From NCBI GenBank assembly GCA_903854805.1, contig CAINXK010000263.1, positions 1 through 6,907 on the forward strand: DNA of 6,907 bases, written 5' to 3'. A program made the position numbers and the translations under genes. Below, piece by piece: positions 1 through 5,755 of this stretch (its first letter is position 1; every line of letters starts with the position of its first letter). Under the pieces are notes generated by a model. That model made no database searches. It saw only the letters and a list, made by a program, of their open reading frames with translations, and was not told where the DNA came from. Source of the stretch: an uncultured Anaerolineae bacterium. Its GTDB lineage: Bacteria; Chloroflexota; Anaerolineae; Anaerolineales; Villigracilaceae.

Positions 1-2
1 CC

Positions 3-758
3 ACCAGCTTTATCAATGTTGTCGCTCCCAGCGGTGGGTTCGGCGGCATAGCAATTTTCGTGGACGATGCCGGAAAACGTGGGCACCCGCGCGGGTTGGC
101 TGCTGCAGTGGGGGCTCTGTACCTGTTTCTGGAATACTCTGCCTTCATGGTAATTCTGGGGATGGGCTGGGTGGTTTTTTTCCGGCGCAACGATCTAAAA
201 CCGGGCGAGATGACTGCCTCATTTATTATGATCGGAATTGTCCTGGGATTGGGGACTTTGATCTACATCGGCTCGCATTCAAGTGAGCGCTTGGGACGGA
301 TCCTGGGCTGGATGGCACACCGCATCAACCAGGCTCTCTGGCCATTTATGCACAAGGAATATTTTCACGAAATTGCCGCGCATGAATTTGGAGTGGAAGT
401 GGCGGGTGGTCTGTCGATTTTGCGCACCAAGCACCGCGGTATCCTGACCCCATTCATGTTTGCCCTGAATAGCAAAGTTCTGCAAACAATGATCCTGGGG
501 ATGACCTTCCTGGCTTTCGATGTGCCGTTTTCACTTGGAACGATCGTCGCTGGATTCGCTTCAGCCTACCTCTTTCTGATCGTCTCACCCACACCCTATG
601 GCATCGGCGTGGTGGAAACGCTTTTGCCCCTCGCGCTCACATCTCTTAGCGTGGCCTGGGAAGATTCTGTGATCATCACGCTTATGTATCGCGGCATCAC
701 CTTTTGGATACCGTTGATTTTGGGTGGAATTTCTTTCAGGATTCTGCAAAAAGAATAA
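3..758 (+). CDS. Flippase-like membrane protein (LPG_synthase_TM / UPF0104 family), 5' end outside window
   Basis: The frame is open from the window edge, so the gene is truncated at its start. An internal GTG at 60 is unlikely to be the true start, because family sequence continues upstream of it. The visible 251 residues are a multi-pass membrane protein. They carry two hallmarks of the lysylphosphatidylglycerol synthase TM region/UPF0104 family: a Pro-Ser-Gly-Gly-Phe-Gly-Gly loop near the visible start (residues 9-15) and SPTPYGIGVVE near the end (about 195-205), followed by a final hydrophobic hairpin containing YRGITFW. Members sit in the cytoplasmic membrane; in MprF this region flips aminoacylated phospholipids, and related proteins are thought to move lipid or glycolipid substrates. 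No aminoacyl-transferase domain follows, since the frame stops with TAA at 756, so the substrate cannot be assigned. The gene converges with the Memo-family gene, with only 22 nt between the two stop codons. Confidence 0.85.
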   Translation, partial: TSFINVVAPSGGFGGIAIFVDDAGKRGHPRGLAAAVGALYLFLEYSAFMVILGMGWVVFFRRNDLKPGEMTASFIMIGIVLGLGTLIYIGSHSSERLGRILGWMAHRINQALWPFMHKEYFHEIAAHEFGVEVAGGLSILRTKHRGILTPFMFALNSKVLQTMILGMTFLAFDVPFSLGTIVAGFASAYLFLIVSPTPYGIGVVETLLPLALTSLSVAWEDSVIITLMYRGITFWIPLILGGISFRILQKE

Positions 759-768
759 GCCAGTCAGC

Positions 769-778
769 CTGCCGGCAG
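769..778. repeat. 10-bp perfect palindrome between convergent stop codons
   Basis: CTGCCGGCAG lies in the 22-nt gap between the stop codons of the flippase-like gene and the Memo-family gene. It has no loop room and no T-tract on either side, so it is not a convincing intrinsic terminator. No better terminator is visible between these two genes. Confidence 0.3.
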
Positions 779-780
779 AT

Positions 781-1629
781 CTAGCGGGTCTTCAGCACCA
801 CTGCCGCGCCGTAACCAACCACGCGCTTGTAATCACCGGTTACATCACCAGAAGTTGCATAATTTAGCAACCTGACGGTATCCGCACCCAACGCTTTTGC
901 CGCCCATAAAACGGCTGCAAGCGCCGCATACCCACAAGCTTCCCCCCCACCCTTTTCTTCAAGATCAAATATGCCATCCGGAGAGAACGCCTCCACCTGG
1001 GCCAGCATACTTGCATCCAAAGCCATGGCAGCTGCCTGATTATGAAAATGGGAAAGATCGCTGGATGCAACCAACAGAGCCGGCCGGCCAGCAACGGTCT
1101 CAGCCAAAGCCTCGCCCATATGGCGGGCAGATTCACGCGTTTGCTGGCGCAGCATGACCGGTCCAATTAAAAAGTTCGATACCAGGGCTCTTTGCAAAAA
1201 AGGCAGTTCGATTTCCAGGGAATGTTCAGGATCATTCGCCACAGCAGTCAAACCGTAGCCCAGGCGCGCTTTCAAATTTTGATCCAGATCATTGATAAAC
1301 GCCCGGTCCACCGGGATCTCCCCCAAAGGCGTGGCATAAGCAGCATGTGCGGTGGTAATAAATTCATACGGATAAAGATGGTGCATGGGAGCAAGCACAA
1401 CCACCCGGGCCGGGGAGCTGTCTTTAACAGCTGCGAAGGCATAACCAGCCACTGCACCCGAGTAGCGATGCCCGGCATGTGGCGCAATAACTGCTAGCAC
1501 CTCGCCAGGCAATTCAGGTAGCCTGGCAGCCGAAATATATCCATCCACAGCAAGCGCCAAAGCTTGTGGATTGCCTTCATACCATGTACCTGCAATTGGG
1601 GAAGGACGAACTTGAGAAACCGCAGACAT
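781..1629 (-). CDS. amrB: AmmeMemoRadiSam system protein B (Memo family)
   Basis: The product is 282 residues, normal for the Memo family. I chose the ATG at 1629 because a GGAGG Shine-Dalgarno sits 5 nt upstream and the recognisable family sequence begins there (RPSPIAGTWYEGN). The open frame runs further upstream, but only through the Nudix gene in another frame. Family blocks appear in order: APHAGHRYSG (residues 49-58), VVVLAPMHH (76-84), TPLGEIPVD (100-108), EHSLEIELPFLQ (135-146), ASSDLSHF (188-195), ACGYAA (231-236), YATSGDVTGD (257-266) and VVGYGA near the end. His51, His83 and Cys232 match the probable metal ligands described for human MEMO1, and the fold is related to class III extradiol dioxygenases. 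The usual partners, AMMECR1 and a radical-SAM protein, are not in the window. The biochemical role of the bacterial system is unsettled. The start lies 25 nt after the Nudix stop, so co-transcription is likely. Confidence 0.92.
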   Translation of the reverse strand: MSAVSQVRPSPIAGTWYEGNPQALALAVDGYISAARLPELPGEVLAVIAPHAGHRYSGAVAGYAFAAVKDSSPARVVVLAPMHHLYPYEFITTAHAAYATPLGEIPVDRAFINDLDQNLKARLGYGLTAVANDPEHSLEIELPFLQRALVSNFLIGPVMLRQQTRESARHMGEALAETVAGRPALLVASSDLSHFHNQAAAMALDASMLAQVEAFSPDGIFDLEEKGGGEACGYAALAAVLWAAKALGADTVRLLNYATSGDVTGDYKRVVGYGAAVVLKTR

Positions 1630-1634
1630 ATAGG

Positions 1635-1639
1635 CCTCC
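1635..1639 (-). promoter_or_regulatory. Strong Shine-Dalgarno GGAGG for the Memo-family gene
   Basis: On the minus strand GGAGG ends 5 nt before the ATG at 1629. This fixes the start of the Memo gene inside the short gap after the Nudix stop codon and rules out the longer upstream open frame. Confidence 0.8.
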
Positions 1640-1654
1640 GGAATACTGGTGTAA

Positions 1655-2143
1655 TTATTGGCGGGTAAGGATATAGCCAGTCGATTTAAACGCCAATTCA
1701 GGCAGGCTGGCGCGTCCAAACCAACCCACCGCGGCGGCATCATCAGCGGCCTGAGCTTCACCCCGGGGTGCCAGGCCTCGATAGAAAATGACAAAATCTG
1801 ACCCGCGCGCATGCTCCCGGCCGGCCACAATATCGAGAATGCCTGTGATCTCAACCTCCAGACCAGTTTCTTCCAGGCACTCACGCGCCGCAGCCAGCGC
1901 AGGATCCTCTCCGGCGTTCACAAACCCCGCTGGCAAGGTCCACAACCCTTTGTGAGGCTCATTTGCGCGTTGAACCAGTAAAATACGCCCATCACGTTCA
2001 ACCAGCACTGCAGCTGCCACCTTGGGGTCAGCAAAGTACATCCAACCACAGCCCGGACAGACCGGTCGATCTTGCCCATAATGATATTGAGTGGTAATTG
2101 GAGTGCCGCAACGTGGGCAGAATTTGATCGTATCAGAACGCAT
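1655..2143 (-). CDS. Zinc-ribbon Nudix hydrolase
   Basis: The product is 162 residues. It opens with a zinc ribbon of two CxxC knuckles (Cys9/Cys12 and Cys29/Cys32), then a short ADPKVAAAVLVE strand, then a complete Nudix box. In the pattern GX5EX7REUXEEXGU the key residues are Gly73, Glu79, Arg87, Glu88, Glu91, Glu92 and Gly94. Such enzymes hydrolyse nucleoside diphosphates linked to another moiety, with Mg2+ held by the Nudix-box glutamates. The ribbon-plus-Nudix layout resembles a shortened NudC/ADP-ribose pyrophosphatase. The SQPWPFPxS motif that marks NAD(H) pyrophosphatases is not seen, so the substrate is left open. The ATG at 2143 has an AGGTG-type ribosome site about 6 nt upstream. 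It sits 77 nt after the anti-sigma stop and 25 nt before the Memo gene, so a bicistronic Nudix-Memo unit is probable, possibly read through from the sigma operon. Confidence 0.92.
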   Translation of the reverse strand: MRSDTIKFCPRCGTPITTQYHYGQDRPVCPGCGWMYFADPKVAAAVLVERDGRILLVQRANEPHKGLWTLPAGFVNAGEDPALAAARECLEETGLEVEITGILDIVAGREHARGSDFVIFYRGLAPRGEAQAADDAAAVGWFGRASLPELAFKSTGYILTRQ

Positions 2144-2220
2144 GGAATCACCTGGAAAAACAATTATCGGGGTTTGAATTCAAATAGGCACTGGCAAAAT
2201 AGACTTTTGTACCGGCCAGC

Positions 2221-3573
2221 TTATGGCACCACTGGTACAAAACTGCCCATTTTGCAGACAACCAGGCTGAAGCGCCTGGCATCCGGCGTACGCTCATAAC
2301 TCGAGGCCGGGTTACAGGTCTCAGCAGCATCCTGCCACTGCGAACCAGACCACCAGTAAAGCGCGATCGTATCGGCCGGGGCATCACCATATTCCAGTGT
2401 AATGCTGAAGGCGGTCTGAGGCTCGACATTTTTATCTGCGGGAATAAGACTGAAAGCCTGGTTGGGGAAATAAAGCCCGTCTGGAGGAGTACCTGGCAAA
2501 CCAGGAATGTATGAAACCATCATCTCACCGGGGAAGACATCCGCAGGGAAATCAAACCCGGTAGTCAGCCCGGCCTCGTTTATTGCGGAAAAGTTAAAAC
2601 CCAATCCGGGTGTCAGACTGAAACCCTGCGCCCCGAACGGGCTGCCACCACCTTTATCGCCCCCAGTCAAAGACCCCTTATCGCCAGCACCCGGCGAAAA
2701 TGGTACCGGCGCATAAAATTTGGCGCGAGAGATAAACAGGATACTGATTGCCAAAGCGGCGACCGCCAGCAACACGAGCATAAGAACAACGATCCTGCCC
2801 ACCCCAGGATTGACTGGCTTAATGGCTTTGGATCGATACCAGCCTTGTTCGTAGCGAGCCTGCATCACATAAGCAGCCCCGCCACTCAGCACAGCCAGAG
2901 CAAGTAAACCAAACTGCAACCCCGCCGAAACCGGCAGCTGAATGGGGATGGATGCCGGGACGGATTGATCAGGAACAGGAATGACAGGGCTTATTTTAGC
3001 AAGAGCTCCCGGATCAGCTGGAAGATTGGGAGCCAGGGGCGCCCCTGATGCAGACGGCACATCCAGACCCTGCGTAGGTGCAACCGCCATCACGCGCAGT
3101 TCGGGGGTGGAAGTCAAATTTGCGGCAGCATCCAATTGAGGCTCAGCGGCTGGGGCGGCAGCCTCCATGGCAGAAGGAGCTGCACCACCACCGCCGCCAC
3201 CGCCTATTCCCAAAACCGGTGCGGGTGCAGATGCACGCATTACCAATAGCGCAGGCACCGACAGATTGGCGGCAAAAACAAAAAAGAAAAGAAAAGTTGC
3301 CAGCGCAGAAACCAGCCGAAAAACAGGAAAAGCACGTTGCAATGGCGGTTTCAACCCGGCCATTTTGGGTGTCAGCATAAAATTCCGCGGCACGCGCCGG
3401 GCAGGCAGTTTGCGCAGCAGCACGCGCGCCTGGCTTAGCTCATCCAAAAGATCACGCAGCTGCAAATCGCTTTTAAAGCGCAATTCAAGACGCGCCTTTT
3501 CAGCCTGGGGCAGCTCACCATCCAGGTAGGCAGATATAAGTTCAGCATCACGGAAAGAGATAGGTTGGGTCAT
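2221..3573 (-). CDS. Membrane anti-sigma factor, zinc-ligand-free, with C-terminal extracytoplasmic domain
   Basis: The product is 450 residues. The first 55 or so resemble the N-terminal sigma-binding domain of anti-sigma factors (DAELISAYLDGELPQAEKARLE, residues 9-30), but the HxxxCxxC zinc ligands are absent. TM segments are predicted at about 86-112, 218-238 and 259-282. Between the first two lies a Pro/Ala-rich stretch starting with seven consecutive Gly (124-130). The loop at 239-258 is basic, which fits a cytoplasmic N-terminus, an outside Pro/Ala segment, a cytoplasmic loop, and an outside C-terminal domain (about 285-450). That domain has an ALYWWSGSQWQDAAETC segment and ends with the protein's only two cysteines, Cys420 and Cys440, a likely disulfide. 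The ATG overlaps the sigma stop (ATGA), indicating translational coupling. The expected role is to hold the adjacent ECF sigma factor at the membrane and release it on an envelope signal; the signal is unknown. The family match rests on motif reading, not a search. Confidence 0.8.
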   Translation of the reverse strand: MTQPISFRDAELISAYLDGELPQAEKARLELRFKSDLQLRDLLDELSQARVLLRKLPARRVPRNFMLTPKMAGLKPPLQRAFPVFRLVSALATFLFFFVFAANLSVPALLVMRASAPAPVLGIGGGGGGGAAPSAMEAAAPAAEPQLDAAANLTSTPELRVMAVAPTQGLDVPSASGAPLAPNLPADPGALAKISPVIPVPDQSVPASIPIQLPVSAGLQFGLLALAVLSGGAAYVMQARYEQGWYRSKAIKPVNPGVGRIVVLMLVLLAVAALAISILFISRAKFYAPVPFSPGAGDKGSLTGGDKGGGSPFGAQGFSLTPGLGFNFSAINEAGLTTGFDFPADVFPGEMMVSYIPGLPGTPPDGLYFPNQAFSLIPADKNVEPQTAFSITLEYGDAPADTIALYWWSGSQWQDAAETCNPASSYERTPDARRFSLVVCKMGSFVPVVP

Positions 3574-4178
3574 GGATGACTCTCGTTCTCAAGACGGTAT
3601 GCTGCGGGCAAAAGTTCCCCAAATCCTTGCAGGCACTCACGCAGACGCAAACGAGCCCGCGCCAGACGGCTTTTAATCGTACCCAAGGGCACTCGTATCG
3701 AACTAGCGACTTCCGAATAATCCATCCCCTGAATATCAGCCAGTACAACCACCATGCGGAAATCAACAGGCAGGCTTTCCAGGCAGTGCTGGATGGCATG
3801 TTCCAATTCATCCGCTTCAAACTTCTCCGCAGGGGTCATGGAAACATCAGCCAGCCAATGTGGTGATTCGATTTCTTCGTCATCATCATTGGTAGGTTCG
3901 AGGGAAACGGTCGGACGCCGCTTCTGACGGCGAAGTTCATCGTAACAGGCGTTGGTGACTGTCCGCATCAACCAGGCTTTAAAAGAACCCCCACGAAAAC
4001 TATTAAGAGAACGGAAAGCAGAAATAAAAGCTTCCTGTGTAGCATCTGACGCCAGAGAATCGTCACCCATGATCCTCAAAGCAGTGTTGTAGATAATGCT
4101 CTGGTATGCCAGGACCAGGCCGTTAAAGGCATCCAGGTCACCAGTTTGGGCAGCGTGGATCAGAGCTGGTTCGTCCAT
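3570..4178 (-). CDS. RNA polymerase ECF-type sigma-70 factor
   Basis: The product is 202 residues, a normal ECF length. Region 2 spans about 22-90, with the core-binding helix DATQEAFISAF (45-55) and the -10 recognition helix around FKAWLMRTVTNACYDELRR (66-84). An acidic linker (DDDEEIE, 98-104) follows. Region 4 spans about 125-182, with the helix-turn-helix YSEVASSIRVPLGTIKSRLARAR (154-176). No extra C-terminal sensor domain is present. It would direct RNA polymerase to a small stress or envelope regulon, probably under control of the anti-sigma factor encoded directly downstream (ATGA overlap). The ATG at 4178 was chosen because MDEPALIHAAQTGD is a typical ECF beginning. No Shine-Dalgarno is visible before it, and a promoter lies immediately upstream, so the message may be leaderless. 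Confidence 0.95.
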   Translation of the reverse strand: MDEPALIHAAQTGDLDAFNGLVLAYQSIIYNTALRIMGDDSLASDATQEAFISAFRSLNSFRGGSFKAWLMRTVTNACYDELRRQKRRPTVSLEPTNDDDEEIESPHWLADVSMTPAEKFEADELEHAIQHCLESLPVDFRMVVVLADIQGMDYSEVASSIRVPLGTIKSRLARARLRLRECLQGFGELLPAAYRLENESHP

Positions 4179-4184
4179 ATGGAT

Positions 4185-4212
4185 ATTGTATCAGCTTTCA
4201 GAATGGTTTCAA
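4185..4212 (-). promoter_or_regulatory. Sigma-70-type promoter of the ECF sigma operon
   Basis: On the minus strand TTGAAA (4212-4207) and TACAAT (4190-4185) are separated by 16 nt. Each hexamer differs from consensus at one position. Transcription would start about 6-7 nt after the -10 hexamer, at or next to the A of the sigma ATG. The -35 also contains GAAAC, as in many ECF promoters, so autoregulation cannot be excluded, but the -10 is of housekeeping type. Confidence 0.6.
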
Positions 4213-4453
4213 TGACATGTGGAAAGCGGCAGCCTACACCGAATCTCGAGCTTTTGTTTTTCCAGATTTCCAATACACATATCGGTACTCTTTCGTAAAC
4301 CTTTCGAAGCAAACCATTCCATTTTTTAGATGGTTTTTTGAAAGCCAGATTTCCATGCAATTGGAGTTGGACACATGCCGTGATATAAAAAGTGAGCTGT
4401 AAATGCCGAATTAGGCGAATTTTGTGGGACTCAATTTTGCCCGGCTAAGTAGC
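4213..4453. other. Intergenic region between the divergent sigma operon and tRNA-Phe unit
   Basis: No gene could be supported here. Two short open frames on opposite strands (4217-4402 plus; 4360-4160 minus) have no ribosome-binding site and no recognisable content. The only structure noted is a 7-bp inverted repeat, AAACCAT at 4311-4317 and ATGGTTT at 4330-4336, with a T-run ending the right arm. This could be a weak terminator on the plus strand, but no plus-strand gene precedes it. Confidence 0.5.
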
Positions 4454-4482
4454 TTGACAATCTCCTCAACAACGTGTAAAAT
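4454..4482 (+). promoter_or_regulatory. Strong sigma-70 promoter of tRNA-Phe
   Basis: TTGACA (4454-4459) and TAAAAT (4477-4482) are separated by 17 nt, with TG directly before the -10. The predicted start is near 4489. The stretch after the -10 (CACGACCGC) is G/C-rich, as in stable-RNA promoters under stringent control. That last point is an inference from composition. Confidence 0.85.
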
Positions 4483-4512
4483 CACGACCGCTTAACAAAA
4501 GAATATACCTTG

Positions 4513-4585
4513 GCCGAGATAGCTCAGTTGGTAGAGCACGCGACTGAAAATCGCGGTGTCGTCAGTTCGATTCTGTCTCTCGGCA
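4513..4585 (+). tRNA. tRNA-Phe (anticodon GAA)
   Basis: This is a 73-nt cloverleaf. The acceptor stem GCCGAGA (4513-4519) pairs fully with TCTCGGC (4578-4584), and the discriminator is A4585. The D stem is GCTC/GAGC. The anticodon stem is CGCGA/TCGCG with loop CTGAAAA, placing GAA at 4546-4548. The variable loop is GTGTC. The T arm is GTCAG-TTCGATT-CTGTC and contains a U50-U64 mismatch (4562 and 4576). CCA is not encoded and must be added after transcription. It has its own promoter upstream and a palindromic terminator 34 nt downstream. Confidence 0.97.
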
Positions 4586-4619
4586 CTACTCGGCAAAATT
4601 TGCCGGGACCTGCCAATAG

Positions 4620-4669
4620 ATAAGCTAAATCAAAACGCTCCCAAATGGGAGCGTTTTGATTTAGCTTAT
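4620..4669. terminator. Bidirectional terminator, 24-bp perfect palindrome
   Basis: Two perfect 24-nt arms (4620-4643 and 4646-4669) are separated by AA. The GC core ACGCTCCC/GGGAGCGT (4635-4642 and 4647-4654) is followed by T-runs on both strands because of the symmetry. It can therefore end the tRNA-Phe transcript on plus and the convergent transcript on minus. The TAA stop of the convergent gene (4668-4666) lies inside the palindrome. Confidence 0.88.
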
Positions 4670-5277
4670 TCGTATTTTTCTTCCAAAGCCGGAAAAATGA
4701 TTTCCGGGCCGCCCTTCGTGGAGTGCGCAGTACTATAACCAATGATCGTCAATCGCCTGAGACGGTTTGCCCGGTCGACAAACTGTAATTGAGGTTGATA
4801 TTCCCGCCCAATCTCCATGGACGCATAACTATTGATATCAAGCAGATACTTGCCATCTTCAGAAATCAATAAAGGGAAGCTGCCAGTCTCTGGATCCATT
4901 GGGATCTGCCGGGATACAAGCTGTGCCCTGGTTGCGGCAGCTTCGCTGATGCCAGCAACCGCCCGAGCCGTCGATAGGAAAACCATACACAGGCAAACTG
5001 AGCCTATACCAAACACCCAGGGCAGGAATGTATTCCATCCGTTAACGATAGCCCCCGAGATCTGCTGGCGCTCGGATAATTTCAACTCTCTTTCGTTTTG
5101 TTGAAGCTTCCATTCGGCCTGATTCTGTCCGCGTGCCTGGATCTGGTCATTCGCTTGTTGAAAAGACATCGATTCTATCGTGTCGTAAACCGCAGTGCCA
5201 ATATATGAATGGGTCAGCGTCGCGGCAAAAATGATCACCAGGACTGCCAATAGAACAAACACAACGAGATATTTCAT
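4666..5277 (-). CDS. Hypothetical two-TM membrane protein
   Basis: I do not recognise this 203-residue protein. A signal-anchor-like TM segment occupies about 3-24, directly after MKYL. A polar, Gln/Glu-rich, helix-prone segment follows at about 38-74, possibly a coiled coil. A second TM segment lies at about 82-103, and then a soluble tail of roughly 100 residues, which should be cytoplasmic if the N-terminus is. The tail includes IPMDPETGSFPLLISEDGKYLLDI (125-148 region) and ends GPEIIFPALEEKYE. No enzymatic motif is visible. The ATG at 5277 has GGAGAG 10 nt upstream, a slightly long but usable spacing. The gene stands alone, converging with tRNA-Phe and sharing its terminator. A gene next to a tRNA 3' end can be cargo of an integrated element, but no integrase or attachment repeat is present. 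Coding quality (unbroken frame, TM pattern, ribosome site) supports a real gene. Confidence 0.75.
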   Translation of the reverse strand: MKYLVVFVLLAVLVIIFAATLTHSYIGTAVYDTIESMSFQQANDQIQARGQNQAEWKLQQNERELKLSERQQISGAIVNGWNTFLPWVFGIGSVCLCMVFLSTARAVAGISEAAATRAQLVSRQIPMDPETGSFPLLISEDGKYLLDINSYASMEIGREYQPQLQFVDRANRLRRLTIIGYSTAHSTKGGPEIIFPALEEKYE

Positions 5278-5634
5278 CTTTCAAGTACTCTCCATCACTA
5301 ATATGCTTCTAAAACCAGCCATTTTTGTTTTTACCAATTTTCAACCAGGTAAAAGGTTCGATCGTGAGAGCGATGATGACATCCTCCAGGCCTGGCCTGG
5401 CGAAGGTTCTGGGGGAGATTAACATGCTGGATCAGGGCGGGTTTATTCTGGTTTCTTCAAGTTATGGGCTTTCTCCAACTGCAAGCACTTCCCCCAAAAA
5501 CCGGAACCGACCTGGTGGGAATACCCAGGTTCGCAGAGCAGAAAAAACTGGCAGCCAGATCCAGCCCAGAATAAAATTTTTCTGAGTGCCCGCATTGGCC
5601 AGCGAGGAAGGATATGCAAGGCAATTCATACCCC
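5278..5634. other. Intergenic stretch without a convincing gene
   Basis: Several short frames cross this stretch on both strands, but none has both a ribosome site and recognisable content. One stem is visible: ACCTGG (5510-5515) with CCAGGT (5525-5530), extendable by CG/CG around one bulged base. A weak promoter-like pair, CTGGCA (5548-5553) and TAAAAT (5572-5577) with an 18-nt spacer, lies before the stem-loop cluster that follows. Confidence 0.4.
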
Positions 5635-5669
5635 AATAATAGCACAAATATTCTATTTGTGCTATTATT
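5635..5669. repeat. 16-bp perfect inverted repeat, hairpin
   Basis: The arms AATAATAGCACAAATA (5635-5650) and its exact complement (5654-5669) flank a 3-nt TTC centre. The stem is A/T-rich and has no U-tract beyond its own arm. It could be the first hairpin of a structured transcript, a weak terminator or a small repeat element. No second copy is visible in the window. Confidence 0.8.
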
Positions 5670-5674
5670 TACTC

Positions 5675-5731
5675 ACTCGCTCTTCGTTTTAGCACTGGAC
5701 CAGGTTGGTTCTGCTACTCGGGCGAGTTTTT
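5675..5731 (+). terminator. Two-tier hairpin with T-run, terminator-like
   Basis: The outer arms ACTCGC (5675-5680) and GCGAGT (5722-5727) are followed by a run of T. Inside, AGCA..GGACC can pair with GGTTC..TGCT (5691-5715), leaving a 2-nt bulge and one G-U pair. It would act on a plus-strand transcript, but no gene is recognised upstream on that strand. The long outer loop makes a classical terminator uncertain. Confidence 0.35.
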
Positions 5732-5733
5732 GG

Positions 5734-5755
5734 CAGCGCTTTTGCGCGCTGTTTT
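5734..5755 (+). terminator. Short GC hairpin followed by TTTT
   Basis: CAGCGC (5734-5739) and GCGCTG (5746-5751) form a 6-bp GC-rich stem with a 6-nt loop, followed directly by TTTT. This is a minimal intrinsic-terminator shape on the plus strand. It is the last of three successive hairpins and would be a plausible 3' end for a non-coding transcript. Confidence 0.4.

Noticed and set aside
60..62. GTG as start of the flippase-like gene
   Set aside because: The frame is open to the window edge, and the family motif PSGGFGG lies upstream of this codon, so the gene starts outside the window.
1630..1884. N-terminal extension of the Memo open frame up to an ATG at 1884
   Set aside because: This stretch lies wholly over the Nudix gene in another frame, has no family similarity, and the ATG at 1629 has a strong GGAGG at the right distance.
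2144..2220. Promoter or terminator between anti-sigma and Nudix genes
   Set aside because: No pair of hexamers with acceptable spacing and no hairpin with a T-run could be found on the minus strand; left as possible read-through.
4160..4402. Two short overlapping frames on opposite strands upstream of the sigma gene
   Set aside because: No ribosome sites and no recognisable motifs; one of them overlaps the sigma promoter and the sigma start.
4578..4595. Repeat of the tRNA-Phe 3' end (CTCGGCA at 4579-4585 and 4589-4595) as an attachment-site duplication
   Set aside because: Seven bases at a 10-nt interval is too short, and no integrase or element boundary is seen.
4591..4605. CGGCAAA/TTTGCCG inverted repeat after tRNA-Phe as a terminator
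   Set aside because: The single-base centre leaves only a 5-bp stem and no T-tract follows; the long palindrome downstream is the real terminator.
5309..5425. 38-codon minus-strand frame (start 5425) just upstream of the two-TM protein gene
   Set aside because: The sequence looks somewhat protein-like, but there is no Shine-Dalgarno, it is short, and a stop codon lies in frame immediately upstream. It could at most be a gene remnant.
5325..5645. Overlapping frames on both strands at 5325-5645
   Set aside because: No ribosome site, no TM or domain pattern, and composition typical of translated spacer; treated as non-coding.
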